Source: Candidatus Hydrogenedentota bacterium (GTDB lineage: Bacteria; Hydrogenedentota; Hydrogenedentia; Hydrogenedentales; JAEUWI01). Taken from it: 64,000 nucleotides of DNA. The stretch covers positions 27,411 through 91,410 of the forward strand of contig JAHBVV010000030.1 of NCBI GenBank assembly GCA_019637335.1, given 5' to 3'. The notes under the pieces were generated by a model, which was not told where the DNA came from, made no database searches, and saw only the letters and a list, made by a program, of their open reading frames with translations. This document shows positions 17,078 to 24,496 of this stretch, piece after piece (positions within the stretch are counted from its first letter, which is position 1; each line of letters opens with the position of its first letter). A program made the translations under genes and the position numbers.

Positions 17078-19897
17078 TCAACCCCCGGCTTCCGGCGCCG
17101 GCGTGAGCAGCTTTGCAATCTCTTCCAGGCCCAATTCCCGCGCGATATCCAGGGCAGTCTGACCACTGGCGCTCGCCGCGGCGGGTGAAACGCCCGCCTC
17201 CAGCAGCCAGCGCACAGTTTCGGCCTGCCCGCCGGCGGTCGCGAGGTGGAGCGGCGTGTAGCCGCCGCCGAATCCACCCGGCGCCTCCAACGAAACGCCA
17301 AACTCTTTGAGTTGCCGGAGCGCCCCGGTCTGGCCGTACTGCGCGGCCCAGTGCGCGGGCGCGCGACCCAGCGTCTCGGCCGCCACCAGATCGGGGTACA
17401 TGGAAAACAGTTCCCGCAGCCCCGCCACGTCGCCGCGGGTAGCGGCGGCGAGGTATTCCTCGCAAACCACGGCGTCGAGCACGGCACGAACGCGCGCGGC
17501 GGCGGTTTCGCCATCCAGGTTTTCGCCGGCTTCATCCGCCGGGCTCATGGCGAGCATCGCGCGTGGGGTGAAGCCCTGGCTGTTGCGAATGCGGACGCTC
17601 GCGCCGCAGGCAATCAACTGGCGCACGGCGTCCACCGACCGGGCCGCGGCGGCGGCGTGCATGGGCGTGCTGCCGACGGCGTCCAGCAGATCCGGGCCTC
17701 CCCCCGCCGCACAGAGGAATTGGATGGCCGGGGCATTACCCGCGCGCGCGGCTTCGTGCAACGGCGTCTGCCCCGCCGAGTCCCGAACATCGGGCGCCGC
17801 GCCGGCTTCCACGAGCGCTTGCATGATCCTGGTGTTACCGCGCCGGGCCGCGTGGTGCAGTGGCGCGCAGCCCGCGGAATCGGACGCGTGGACGCTGGCG
17901 CCCGCCGTAATCAGGGCGCGCAGCGGCTCCAGGCCTCCCTGCGCCGCCGCGACGTGTAGCGGGGTAAGGCCCGAGTTATCTTTCGCGGTCGCATCGAGAC
18001 CCAGCTCTATGAGCCAGGCGGCGGCTTCGCCTTCGGAGCGCGCGGCGGCCGCGAACAAGGGAGATCGCCCCTGTTCATCCGGCGCGCCGGCCGGCACGCC
18101 GCGGGCGTGCAGTTCCCGGGCGAGGGCCACGTGGCCGGCTTCCACGGCACGGTACAAAGCATTTTTCATCGCGGAATCCGCGGCATCAGGGGCCGCGCCC
18201 CGGTCAAGGAGGAGCAACGCTACCGCGTCCGCTCCCGCGCTTGCCGCAACAAGCAGCGGGGTCTGGCTGGCGGCATCCTTCGCGTCGGGGGGACACCCGG
18301 CATCCAGCAGCGCCGCCGCAATGTCCGCCGCGCCGGCCGCCGCTGCGCCGTGCAATGGCGTCCGGCCTTCGGCGTCGAGGCCATCGGCAGGCAGGCCCCG
18401 TTCCAGCAACCAGGAGACGGTCTCCGCACGCGCATTCGCGGCGGCGAGGTGGATAGGGGCTCGCCCCTCCGGGCCCGGCTGTTCGAGCACGCCCTCGCGC
18501 ACTGCCATCACGTCCAGCAGCGGCGTAAGCCCGCGCCGGGCCGCCAGGAGTATGGGCGACCAGCCCTCGCTATTGGGCGCGGCGGGGTCGGCCCCGGCCT
18601 CGATCAAGATCGTCGCCTTTTCAGCGCTGTTGATGTCGACGGCCACGTGCAGGGGCGTCCTGCCGCCGGGATCGGCGAAGGCCGGATCCGCGCCGCGCTC
18701 GACCATGTGGGCCACGACCTCGGGCGAATTGGCGAGGACCGCCTCATTGAGCAGGGTGCGCTCGTGTCCCGCGTTGCGCGTGGCGTTCAAGTCGGCCCCG
18801 GCCTCAATAAGCCGGTCCGCGCAATCCAGGTGCGCCTGCCTCAGCGCCATGGCAAGGGGCGAATCTCCCTCCATATTGGTCAACTGGACCTGCGCGCCCT
18901 TTTCGAGCAAGAATTCAACCACCGCGACCTGGCCTGCGCGCACCGCGGCCATCAGGGGCGTGTTTTGCAGCGCATCCGGCAGATCAACCGCATCGGGCCT
19001 ATCGTCAAGCGCCTCGCGCACGCCGGGGAGATCGCCGTAACCCGCCATGAGATGCAAGGGGAGCATCTGGCCGGCGCGCCGGAAGAATCGCGTCACCTCC
19101 CAATGCCCCTGCTGTGCGGCCAGGACCGCCGGTATCGAGAGTCTGTCGGGGTCGGCCAGGCTGTTCATGTCCGCGCCCAGGCGCACGAGGTGTTGCACGG
19201 CGAACAGTTCCCCGGCCTCGGCGGCTTCGTGCAGCGGGGTATAATTCCGGGCGTTGCGCGCTTCGAGCGAGCCGCCGCGGCTGGCCAGGTGTTCGAGTGT
19301 GTACACGTGGGTCGCTTTCGCGGCCAGGTGCAGCACCGAATTGCCCAGCGCGTCCTGTAGCGCGATATCCGCGCCCCGCCCAATCAGCGCTTCGGCGATG
19401 TGGGGCCGATTCTCCGCCGCAGCCACGTGGAGCGGGGTCTGGCCATCCGCGTTACGAACGTTTACATCGGCCCCGCCCGCGACGCGATCGATTACGGCAT
19501 ACAAGTCGGCGGCCGCGACGGCGTCGTGAAGTGAGGCATGGGGCGCCAGGCCCGCCACACGCCAGGCCCGGGGGGCCAGCGGGTGCGCCACGCCGCGCCT
19601 GAACAGGTCGAGCAGTGCGTCCAGCGTGGGTTTCGGTTCGAGATCCTCGGCGCGCACGGGCGGGCGGTAGGGTTTCGGATCGATCACCAGCGGCTTGCGT
19701 CCGGGAATGGGCTGGCCCGTAAATGGATCGAGGACGGCGTCGGGCGGCAGTTCAACCGGGGGCGGCGCCGGCGGGTTGGGGAGCGCCGCGCGCGTTGGCA
19801 CGCCCTCGGAAGTCGGGGGCGCATCCTGCTTGCACGACAGGCCGGCCAGCGCGCCCAACAGAACGATGGGGGCCACGCGAATCCAATTGAGGTCCAT
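17078..19897 (-). CDS. Large ankyrin-repeat lipoprotein
   Basis: A 939-residue protein. The signal peptide ends in LAGLSC (Cys22), so it is predicted to be a lipoprotein facing the periplasm or exterior. After a Pro-rich spacer (about residues 25-110), it consists of more than twenty ankyrin repeats with the TPLHxAAxxG and LLxxGAxxxxxD pattern running almost to the C-terminus. Ankyrin arrays bind proteins; the partner is unknown. It has its own promoter and a GAGGAGGA ribosome-binding site, and heads the glycan operon with only 24 bp to the next gene. Possible roles are a surface scaffold or an assembly factor for the glycan machinery, which is inference. Confidence 0.88.
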   Translation of the reverse strand: MDLNWIRVAPIVLLGALAGLSCKQDAPPTSEGVPTRAALPNPPAPPPVELPPDAVLDPFTGQPIPGRKPLVIDPKPYRPPVRAEDLEPKPTLDALLDLFRRGVAHPLAPRAWRVAGLAPHASLHDAVAAADLYAVIDRVAGGADVNVRNADGQTPLHVAAAENRPHIAEALIGRGADIALQDALGNSVLHLAAKATHVYTLEHLASRGGSLEARNARNYTPLHEAAEAGELFAVQHLVRLGADMNSLADPDRLSIPAVLAAQQGHWEVTRFFRRAGQMLPLHLMAGYGDLPGVREALDDRPDAVDLPDALQNTPLMAAVRAGQVAVVEFLLEKGAQVQLTNMEGDSPLAMALRQAHLDCADRLIEAGADLNATRNAGHERTLLNEAVLANSPEVVAHMVERGADPAFADPGGRTPLHVAVDINSAEKATILIEAGADPAAPNSEGWSPILLAARRGLTPLLDVMAVREGVLEQPGPEGRAPIHLAAANARAETVSWLLERGLPADGLDAEGRTPLHGAAAAGAADIAAALLDAGCPPDAKDAASQTPLLVAASAGADAVALLLLDRGAAPDAADSAMKNALYRAVEAGHVALARELHARGVPAGAPDEQGRSPLFAAAARSEGEAAAWLIELGLDATAKDNSGLTPLHVAAAQGGLEPLRALITAGASVHASDSAGCAPLHHAARRGNTRIMQALVEAGAAPDVRDSAGQTPLHEAARAGNAPAIQFLCAAGGGPDLLDAVGSTPMHAAAAARSVDAVRQLIACGASVRIRNSQGFTPRAMLAMSPADEAGENLDGETAAARVRAVLDAVVCEEYLAAATRGDVAGLRELFSMYPDLVAAETLGRAPAHWAAQYGQTGALRQLKEFGVSLEAPGGFGGGYTPLHLATAGGQAETVRWLLEAGVSPAAASASGQTALDIARELGLEEIAKLLTPAPEAGG

Positions 19898-19978
19898 GGC
19901 GCCGTTCCTCCTCTACCCTTGCGACTCCACGCGCGATCCGTATTTGGGACAGCGTACGGCCCTGTCCCCTCCTGCCGC

Positions 19979-20008
19979 AGTGTAGTGAAGGGGCTGGCAG
20001 CAGGTCAA
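19979..20008 (-). promoter_or_regulatory. Sigma-70-type promoter of the ankyrin/glycan operon
   Basis: On the minus strand, TTGACC and TACACT are separated by 18 bp, about 80 bp before the ankyrin start codon. The -35 box overlaps the last codons of the TlpA gene, so the operon need not depend on transcription of that gene. Confidence 0.5.
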
Positions 20009-20565
20009 CCGGCGGGGTCTGCGGCCGTTTCCGTCGCGGCTCCGGCGGCGAGTGCGGCGTCGATGTCCGCGCGCATGGCGCTCTCGAATCCAAAGGGAGA
20101 CACGCCGACGTGGATGGCGGAAATGGTTCCCGAGCGATCGATAATCACGGTCTGCGGGATGCCCGTTACGCCATAGCCGTCGGCGACGAGCCCTTTTTCG
20201 TCCAAGAGCACGGGGACGGATAGTTTGTTCTGCTCGAAGAAGTCCTTCACGAGCCGTGCGTCTTCGCGGATGTTCACGGCGTACACGGCGACGTTGCGAT
20301 CCGCATACTCCCGGGCCAGGGCGTCGAGCACCGGCAGCCCCTTCCGGCACGGCGGGCACCACGAGGCCCAGAAATCCAGCACGACGACGTCCTTGCCGAG
20401 GTGGTCCGCCAACGCGACGGAATTGCCCTCCAGCCCGTTCAGGGTGAAGGGCGGCGCGGGCTGTCCGTTCAGGGGATGGGCGGGGGCCCAGGCGACCAGG
20501 TAGACGAGGAAGACGCCGGCCAGAACGATTGCGGCGGTTGTGCCATATTCCCGGATGTAACGCAT
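20005..20565 (-). CDS. TlpA/ResA-like membrane-anchored thioredoxin
   Basis: A 186-residue protein with one N-terminal membrane segment (about residues 9-28) and a periplasmic thioredoxin domain. The redox motif is WCPPC (Cys70 and Cys73), and the cis-proline lies in GIPQT (Pro137). Such proteins reduce disulfides of apocytochromes or other exported proteins. The ATG at 20565 is preferred over the GTG at 20571 because GGAG lies nine bases before it. A promoter with TTGATT and TAGACT is seen upstream. The substrate cannot be told; no cytochrome gene is in the window. Confidence 0.88.
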   Translation of the reverse strand: MRYIREYGTTAAIVLAGVFLVYLVAWAPAHPLNGQPAPPFTLNGLEGNSVALADHLGKDVVVLDFWASWCPPCRKGLPVLDALAREYADRNVAVYAVNIREDARLVKDFFEQNKLSVPVLLDEKGLVADGYGVTGIPQTVIIDRSGTISAIHVGVSPFGFESAMRADIDAALAAGAATETAADPAG

Positions 20566-20602
20566 ATACACTTTCTCCAGCGGTGGGATCCCCGTGTAGC
20601 GA

Positions 20603-20630
20603 AGTCTATTCGCGGGAGGGCGAAAATCAA
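20603..20630 (-). promoter_or_regulatory. Promoter of the TlpA-like gene
   Basis: Minus strand TTGATT, 16-bp spacer, TAGACT, ending about 38 bp before the start codon. The -10 hexamer is identical to that of the rplM promoter. Confidence 0.45.
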
Positions 20631-21370
20631 GCCAGCGAAGCCGCGATATGACATGCCGGGCGCTCCGGGATTAGAATACCACGAAGTAACGCACGGCAGC
20701 CTTGGCCGCAACCAGAGAAATGATCACCACGAAGGGCGCGGTGACGGCGGGTGGGGGATTAGATTTGGAGCCACAAAGAGCGCAAAGAATACGGGAGAGC
20801 CTCTGGCCGCAACAAAGGAATTTATCACCACGAGGGGCACAGGTCGGCCGTTGGCCGAAACCAAACAAAGTTGAACCGCGAATTAACGCAAATGGACACG
20901 AATAATGAAAAAAGGACCGTCTCGCTTTGGGAATCGGAGGCTGAGTTCACGGCGTCCATGGGCCGTTCGAACCCGGCGCTCACGCTGCCTCAGTCTGGAA
21001 GGCTAAGCCACGTTGGCGGGCGTTGAACGTGTGGGTCGATGACGGCTCTGCCGAAGTTAATTTGAAAAGTCTTGTCAGCAAAACTCGTTTAAGACGGATA
21101 GAATTACAAAGGCCACGACGGAAAGAAGCTGGAGTGGGATTGATATTCACGCGAAGGCGCTAAGAAGCTGGTGTAGGCTTCATGCGTTCCTGATGCGATT
21201 GAACCACGAATGCACACGAATTGACACGAATCGCTCGAAACTTTCTTTCGGGCCTGAGGGTTTTTCGTAATGCTTTTATTTCAATTATTTATGGATGATG
21301 TCTTTTCGTTTTCTTGCAAAAAGAACAAGAAAGTGACGGATAGTAGAGTACGCATTACCGGAGCCCCCCC
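20631..21370. other. Long intergenic region with decayed dispersed repeats
   Basis: About 740 bp with no supported gene. It holds two diverged copies of a sequence with ATCACCACGA (about 20702-20735 and 20812-20845), a CACAAAGAGCGCAAAGAA block (20770-20787) that recurs near 61969-61986, and two AACCRCGAA...GACACGAA blocks (20873-20905 and 21201-21232). A phrase near 21152 (CGCGAAGGCGCTAAG) belongs to the same general type. Local base composition is lower in GC in the last 150 bp. No tRNA, promoter for the next gene or ORF with family features was found. Confidence 0.6.
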
Positions 21371-22573
21371 ATGAAACTCACCCACCTTTCAATTACACGA
21401 CGGGCGTTCCTGGCAATTCTGCTCATCGGTCTCGCGGGCTGCGCCACCAATCCGAATCACGTCTATCTGACGTGGCAGGGCGACCCGAGCACGACGATGA
21501 CAGTCAATTTCCACAGCACGGAAGCGGCGTCCGACCTCACCCTTCATTATGACACCGAGTCTCGCGGCGGTGAGCCCGGCGCGTATCGCTATGCGGCATC
21601 CGGGGCGTCCCGCCAGATACCGGGGCTGAAGGACGAGCGCCACATTCATCACGTAGAAGCTACGGAACTCGAACCCGGCGCCACCTATCACTTCGTGCTG
21701 GCGGACGGCTCGGACGTCTTGACGGAGGAATTGCGCTTTCGCCCGCTTCCCGGCGGAAACGCGCCGCTCCGCTTCATCTCGGGCGGAGATATGGCGATAC
21801 TTCCGCGCTCCTATCAGATTGCGCGCCTGGCGGGCAGCTACGACCCGATGTTCGCCCTCATCGGCGGCGATATGGCCTACGCCGACGGGAAGCTTAAGAA
21901 CGCCTGGATGTGGGACCGCTGGCTTGACATGTGGGAGGAGCACATGGTCACGGCGGATGGCGTGATGATCCCGATGGTGCTGGCGATCGGCAACCACGAG
22001 GTCAACAAATTGGAAGGCCCGCCGGAAGTGCGCGCCCCCTTTTACTACGGCTACTTCCCGCAGGGCGGGCGCTCGTATTTCACACTGCCGCTCCGGGACG
22101 ACACGATCCTGATCGTGCTCGACTCCGGCCACGCGGTACCCCACGGTGGCGCCCAGGCCGAATGGCTGGACGAGGTGCTTGGCGCCAGCGCCGGCCTCCG
22201 CAACACCATCGCGGTCTACCACGCGCCGCTGTATCCCAGCCACCGGGATTACGAGGACGGGCGCGCGGTTGAGGGCCGGACCCACTGGCTGCCCATCTTC
22301 GACAAGCACGGGCTCCGGGTGGCTTTCGAGAACCACGACCATACCTTCAAGCGCACGAAGGTGTTGCGCGGGGGCGCGGTAGCGGAGTCCGGCACCGTTT
22401 ACCTCGGCGATGGCAGCATGGGCGTCAACCCGCGGCCGGTCCAGGAGCGCTGGTACCTGGAAAAGGCCTCGGGAACGCCCCATTTCTGGCTGTGCGAGAT
22501 CGACGACACGGGGATGCGCTTCCGCGCGATCAGCGCCGCGGAAGATCTGCTCGACGACCTGACGCTGAACTAG
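21371..22573 (+). CDS. Purple-acid-phosphatase-like metallophosphoesterase lipoprotein
   Basis: A 400-residue exported protein. The N-terminus carries a Tat-like TRRAFL motif followed by a lipobox LAGC. A fibronectin-III-like domain (about residues 28-120, starting HVYLTWQGDP) precedes the calcineurin-like domain, as in purple acid phosphatases. Metal-binding motifs are GGDMAYAD near residue 160, GNHE near residue 207 and YHAPLYPSH near residue 280. The last motif reads ENHDH rather than the usual GHxH, so one metal ligand site is altered in context but keeps two His. The protein is predicted to act on phosphate esters outside the cytoplasm. It is 6 bp upstream of yaaA. Confidence 0.85.
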   Translation: MKLTHLSITRRAFLAILLIGLAGCATNPNHVYLTWQGDPSTTMTVNFHSTEAASDLTLHYDTESRGGEPGAYRYAASGASRQIPGLKDERHIHHVEATELEPGATYHFVLADGSDVLTEELRFRPLPGGNAPLRFISGGDMAILPRSYQIARLAGSYDPMFALIGGDMAYADGKLKNAWMWDRWLDMWEEHMVTADGVMIPMVLAIGNHEVNKLEGPPEVRAPFYYGYFPQGGRSYFTLPLRDDTILIVLDSGHAVPHGGAQAEWLDEVLGASAGLRNTIAVYHAPLYPSHRDYEDGRAVEGRTHWLPIFDKHGLRVAFENHDHTFKRTKVLRGGAVAESGTVYLGDGSMGVNPRPVQERWYLEKASGTPHFWLCEIDDTGMRFRAISAAEDLLDDLTLN

Positions 22574-22579
22574 CCCGCC

Positions 22580-23260
22580 ATGTATATCCTGCTTCCCCCG
22601 AGCGAGGGGAAATCCTCCCGCGCCGGTCGCGGTGTGTTGGGCGCGGACCCTGGCGTGAATCCGGACGATACGCGCGCGGTGCTGGACCATGTCAACCGGC
22701 TGCGGCCCGCCGAGCGCGCCCGGTTTTACGGCCTGAAAGATGCCGGCAAGTGCGCGGCGGCTCATGCCCTGAACACCGTCTGCTTCGAGGCATCCGCCCT
22801 GCCCGCGATCGAGCGCTATACCGGCGTGGTCTATGACCACATCGGCTACCCCACGCTGCGAAAGAAGGCTTCGGCGCGCAAACGGGTTCTGATCGTGTCC
22901 GCGCTGTTCGGACTGATTCCCGCGGGCGCGCCAATTCCGGACTACAAACTCTCGATGAACCCGTGGTTGGCCCGCTACTGGAAACCCATCAATTCGGCGC
23001 GCCTGGCGAACCTGGCTAGCGGCGAGCCGGTGCTGGATCTCTTGTCACAGAGCTACCGGAAGGCCGTGGAGCACCCCAACCTGATCACGGTGGATTTTCG
23101 CGTGGAGGGCGGCAAGAAGGCGGCCGGTCATTTCGGGAAGGCGATTAAGGGGCGTTTCGTGCGGTGGATTCTGGAAAACAACGTACAAAGCGCGGCGGAT
23201 TTCGTGGATTTCACGGAAGAGGGCTACCGCTTCGACGGGTCGAATTTCGTGCAGTCCTGA
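22580..23260 (+). CDS. yaaA: YaaA-family (UPF0246) peroxide stress protein
   Basis: A 226-residue cytoplasmic protein. The family start ILLPPSEGKS is complete, and the middle has YTGVVYDHIGY, SALFGLIPAGAPIPDYKLSM and the C-terminal VDFRVEGGKKAAGHFGKAIKGRF. In Escherichia coli, YaaA limits intracellular iron under peroxide stress and binds DNA. The length is slightly under the usual 250 residues. The gene follows the metallophosphoesterase by 6 bp; this pairing is likely chance. Confidence 0.88.
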   Translation: MYILLPPSEGKSSRAGRGVLGADPGVNPDDTRAVLDHVNRLRPAERARFYGLKDAGKCAAAHALNTVCFEASALPAIERYTGVVYDHIGYPTLRKKASARKRVLIVSALFGLIPAGAPIPDYKLSMNPWLARYWKPINSARLANLASGEPVLDLLSQSYRKAVEHPNLITVDFRVEGGKKAAGHFGKAIKGRFVRWILENNVQSAADFVDFTEEGYRFDGSNFVQS

Positions 23261-23306
23261 TTCGCCGTAAGCTTCCGCCAGCCGGGATTTTAGCGCGGCG
23301 CGCGGT

Positions 23307-23336
23307 TTGACACGCCATGCGGCATTTTGCTAGACT
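23307..23336 (+). promoter_or_regulatory. Sigma-70-type promoter of rplM-rpsI
   Basis: TTGACA, 18-bp spacer, TAGACT, with the -10 box ending 76 bp before the rplM start codon. It is the best match to the consensus in the window and fits the expected high expression of ribosomal protein genes. A short leader remains between it and the ribosome-binding site. Confidence 0.65.
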
Positions 23337-23412
23337 TTCGCTCCCGTTACATTTACGCGCGATCCCCCCCACAACGCGTGTAGCCATACGCTTATGTAAA
23401 AGGAGCGAGTCT

Positions 23413-23844
23413 GTGAAGACCTATGTCCCCAAAGAAGGGGAAGTGCAAAAGGATTGGCACATCATCGATGCCGAAGGCAAGGTGCTGGGCCGCGTTGCCG
23501 CCGAGGCCGCCAAGCTGATCCGCGGCAAGCACAAGCCCCAGTATACGCCGTACCTGGACTGCGGCGATCACGTCATCGTGATCAACGCGGCCAAGGCCAA
23601 GGTGACTGGTAACAAGATGGTGCAGAAGATGTACTACCGTCACTCGGGCTATCCGGGCGGCCTCTCGGAGATGAATTACGGCGAGATGCTCTCCCGTTTT
23701 CCCGAGCGCGCGATGGCGCTGGCCATCAAGGGCATGCTGCCGCACAACCGCCTGGGCCGGAAGTTGAGCACCAATTTCCGGGTCTATGCGGGCGCGGAGC
23801 ACCCCCACGTGGCCCAGAACCCCAAGCCCTACGAAGTCAAGTAA
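23413..23844 (+). CDS. rplM: 50S ribosomal protein L13
   Basis: A 143-residue protein with the L13 pattern WHIIDAEGKVLGRVAAEAAKLIRGK near the N-terminus, YRHSGYPGG in the middle and AIKGMLPHNRLGR towards the end. The length is normal for L13. The GTG at 23413, with AGGAG eight bases upstream, is the start; the open frame before it (from 23317) contains the promoter and is not part of the protein. It is followed by rpsI, the standard rplM-rpsI order. Confidence 0.97.
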   Translation: MKTYVPKEGEVQKDWHIIDAEGKVLGRVAAEAAKLIRGKHKPQYTPYLDCGDHVIVINAAKAKVTGNKMVQKMYYRHSGYPGGLSEMNYGEMLSRFPERAMALAIKGMLPHNRLGRKLSTNFRVYAGAEHPHVAQNPKPYEVK

Positions 23845-23862
23845 CGCTGGAGACTGCGAACC

Positions 23863-24264
23863 GTGATTGATAAGAAAACCAACGAGATTGTTGCTGTCGG
23901 TCGCCGCAAGCGGGCCAGCGCGCGGGTCCGGATTAAGCCGGGCACCGGCAAGTTCATCGTGAACGGCAAGGAAGTGAAGGACTACCTCGAGCGCGATGTG
24001 CTCGTGTCCCTCGCCAAGCAGCCGTTCGCGGCCACCGGCACCGTGGACCAGTTCGATGTGCGCGCCATCTGCGACGGCGGCGGCATTTCCGGGCAGGCGG
24101 GCGCGCTGCGCCTGGGTGTGGCCCGCGCCTTGATGGAAAACGACGCGAACCTGCGCACGACGCTGCGTACGGCCGGCCTGCTGACCCGCGACGCGCGCGA
24201 AGTCGAGCGCAAGAAGTACGGCCAGCCCGGCGCGCGCAAGCGCTTCCAGTTCTCGAAGCGCTGA
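23863..24264 (+). CDS. rpsI: 30S ribosomal protein S9
   Basis: A 133-residue protein with the S9 signatures VGRRKRASARVRIKPGTGKFIVNG near the N-terminus, GGGISGQAGALRLGVARAL in the middle, and the C-terminal KKYGQPGARKRFQFSKR tail that reaches the P-site tRNA. The start is GTG with GGAG upstream. It is 18 bp after rplM and ends before a strong terminator. Confidence 0.97.
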   Translation: MIDKKTNEIVAVGRRKRASARVRIKPGTGKFIVNGKEVKDYLERDVLVSLAKQPFAATGTVDQFDVRAICDGGGISGQAGALRLGVARALMENDANLRTTLRTAGLLTRDAREVERKKYGQPGARKRFQFSKR

Positions 24265-24295
24265 TTCCAGCCGCTCCGCATCCTACAGATTCCGC

Positions 24296-24330
24296 ATCCC
24301 CCGAAGGTTTCCTCGGGGGATTTTTCTTTG
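24296..24330 (+). terminator. Rho-independent terminator of rplM-rpsI
   Basis: Perfect 9-bp inverted repeat ATCCCCCGA / TCGGGGGAT with an 8-nt loop, followed directly by TTTTCTTTG. It begins 31 bp after the rpsI stop codon. Confidence 0.85.
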
Positions 24331-24496
24331 CCATCTTGCACATGTTCCGGTGAAGCGACCTGCCCTGTGCTCTTGACGGCGCACGCATACTGGCAAGATT
24401 CGGTTCTATCCGGTATTCTGTAGGCGCTCACGCGAGGGGCGCCTCCCGCCGCGGGCGGCGTGGCGCCCCGGCGCCGTGACAAAGGGAGCGCGCGGC

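Noticed and set aside
20955..20985. GTTCGAACC, similar to a tRNA T-loop
   Set aside because: No matching acceptor stem, anticodon arm or CCA end could be fitted around it.
21389..22840. Open frame of 483 codons on the minus strand
   Set aside because: It runs opposite the metallophosphoesterase gene, which has clear motifs, and crosses into yaaA.
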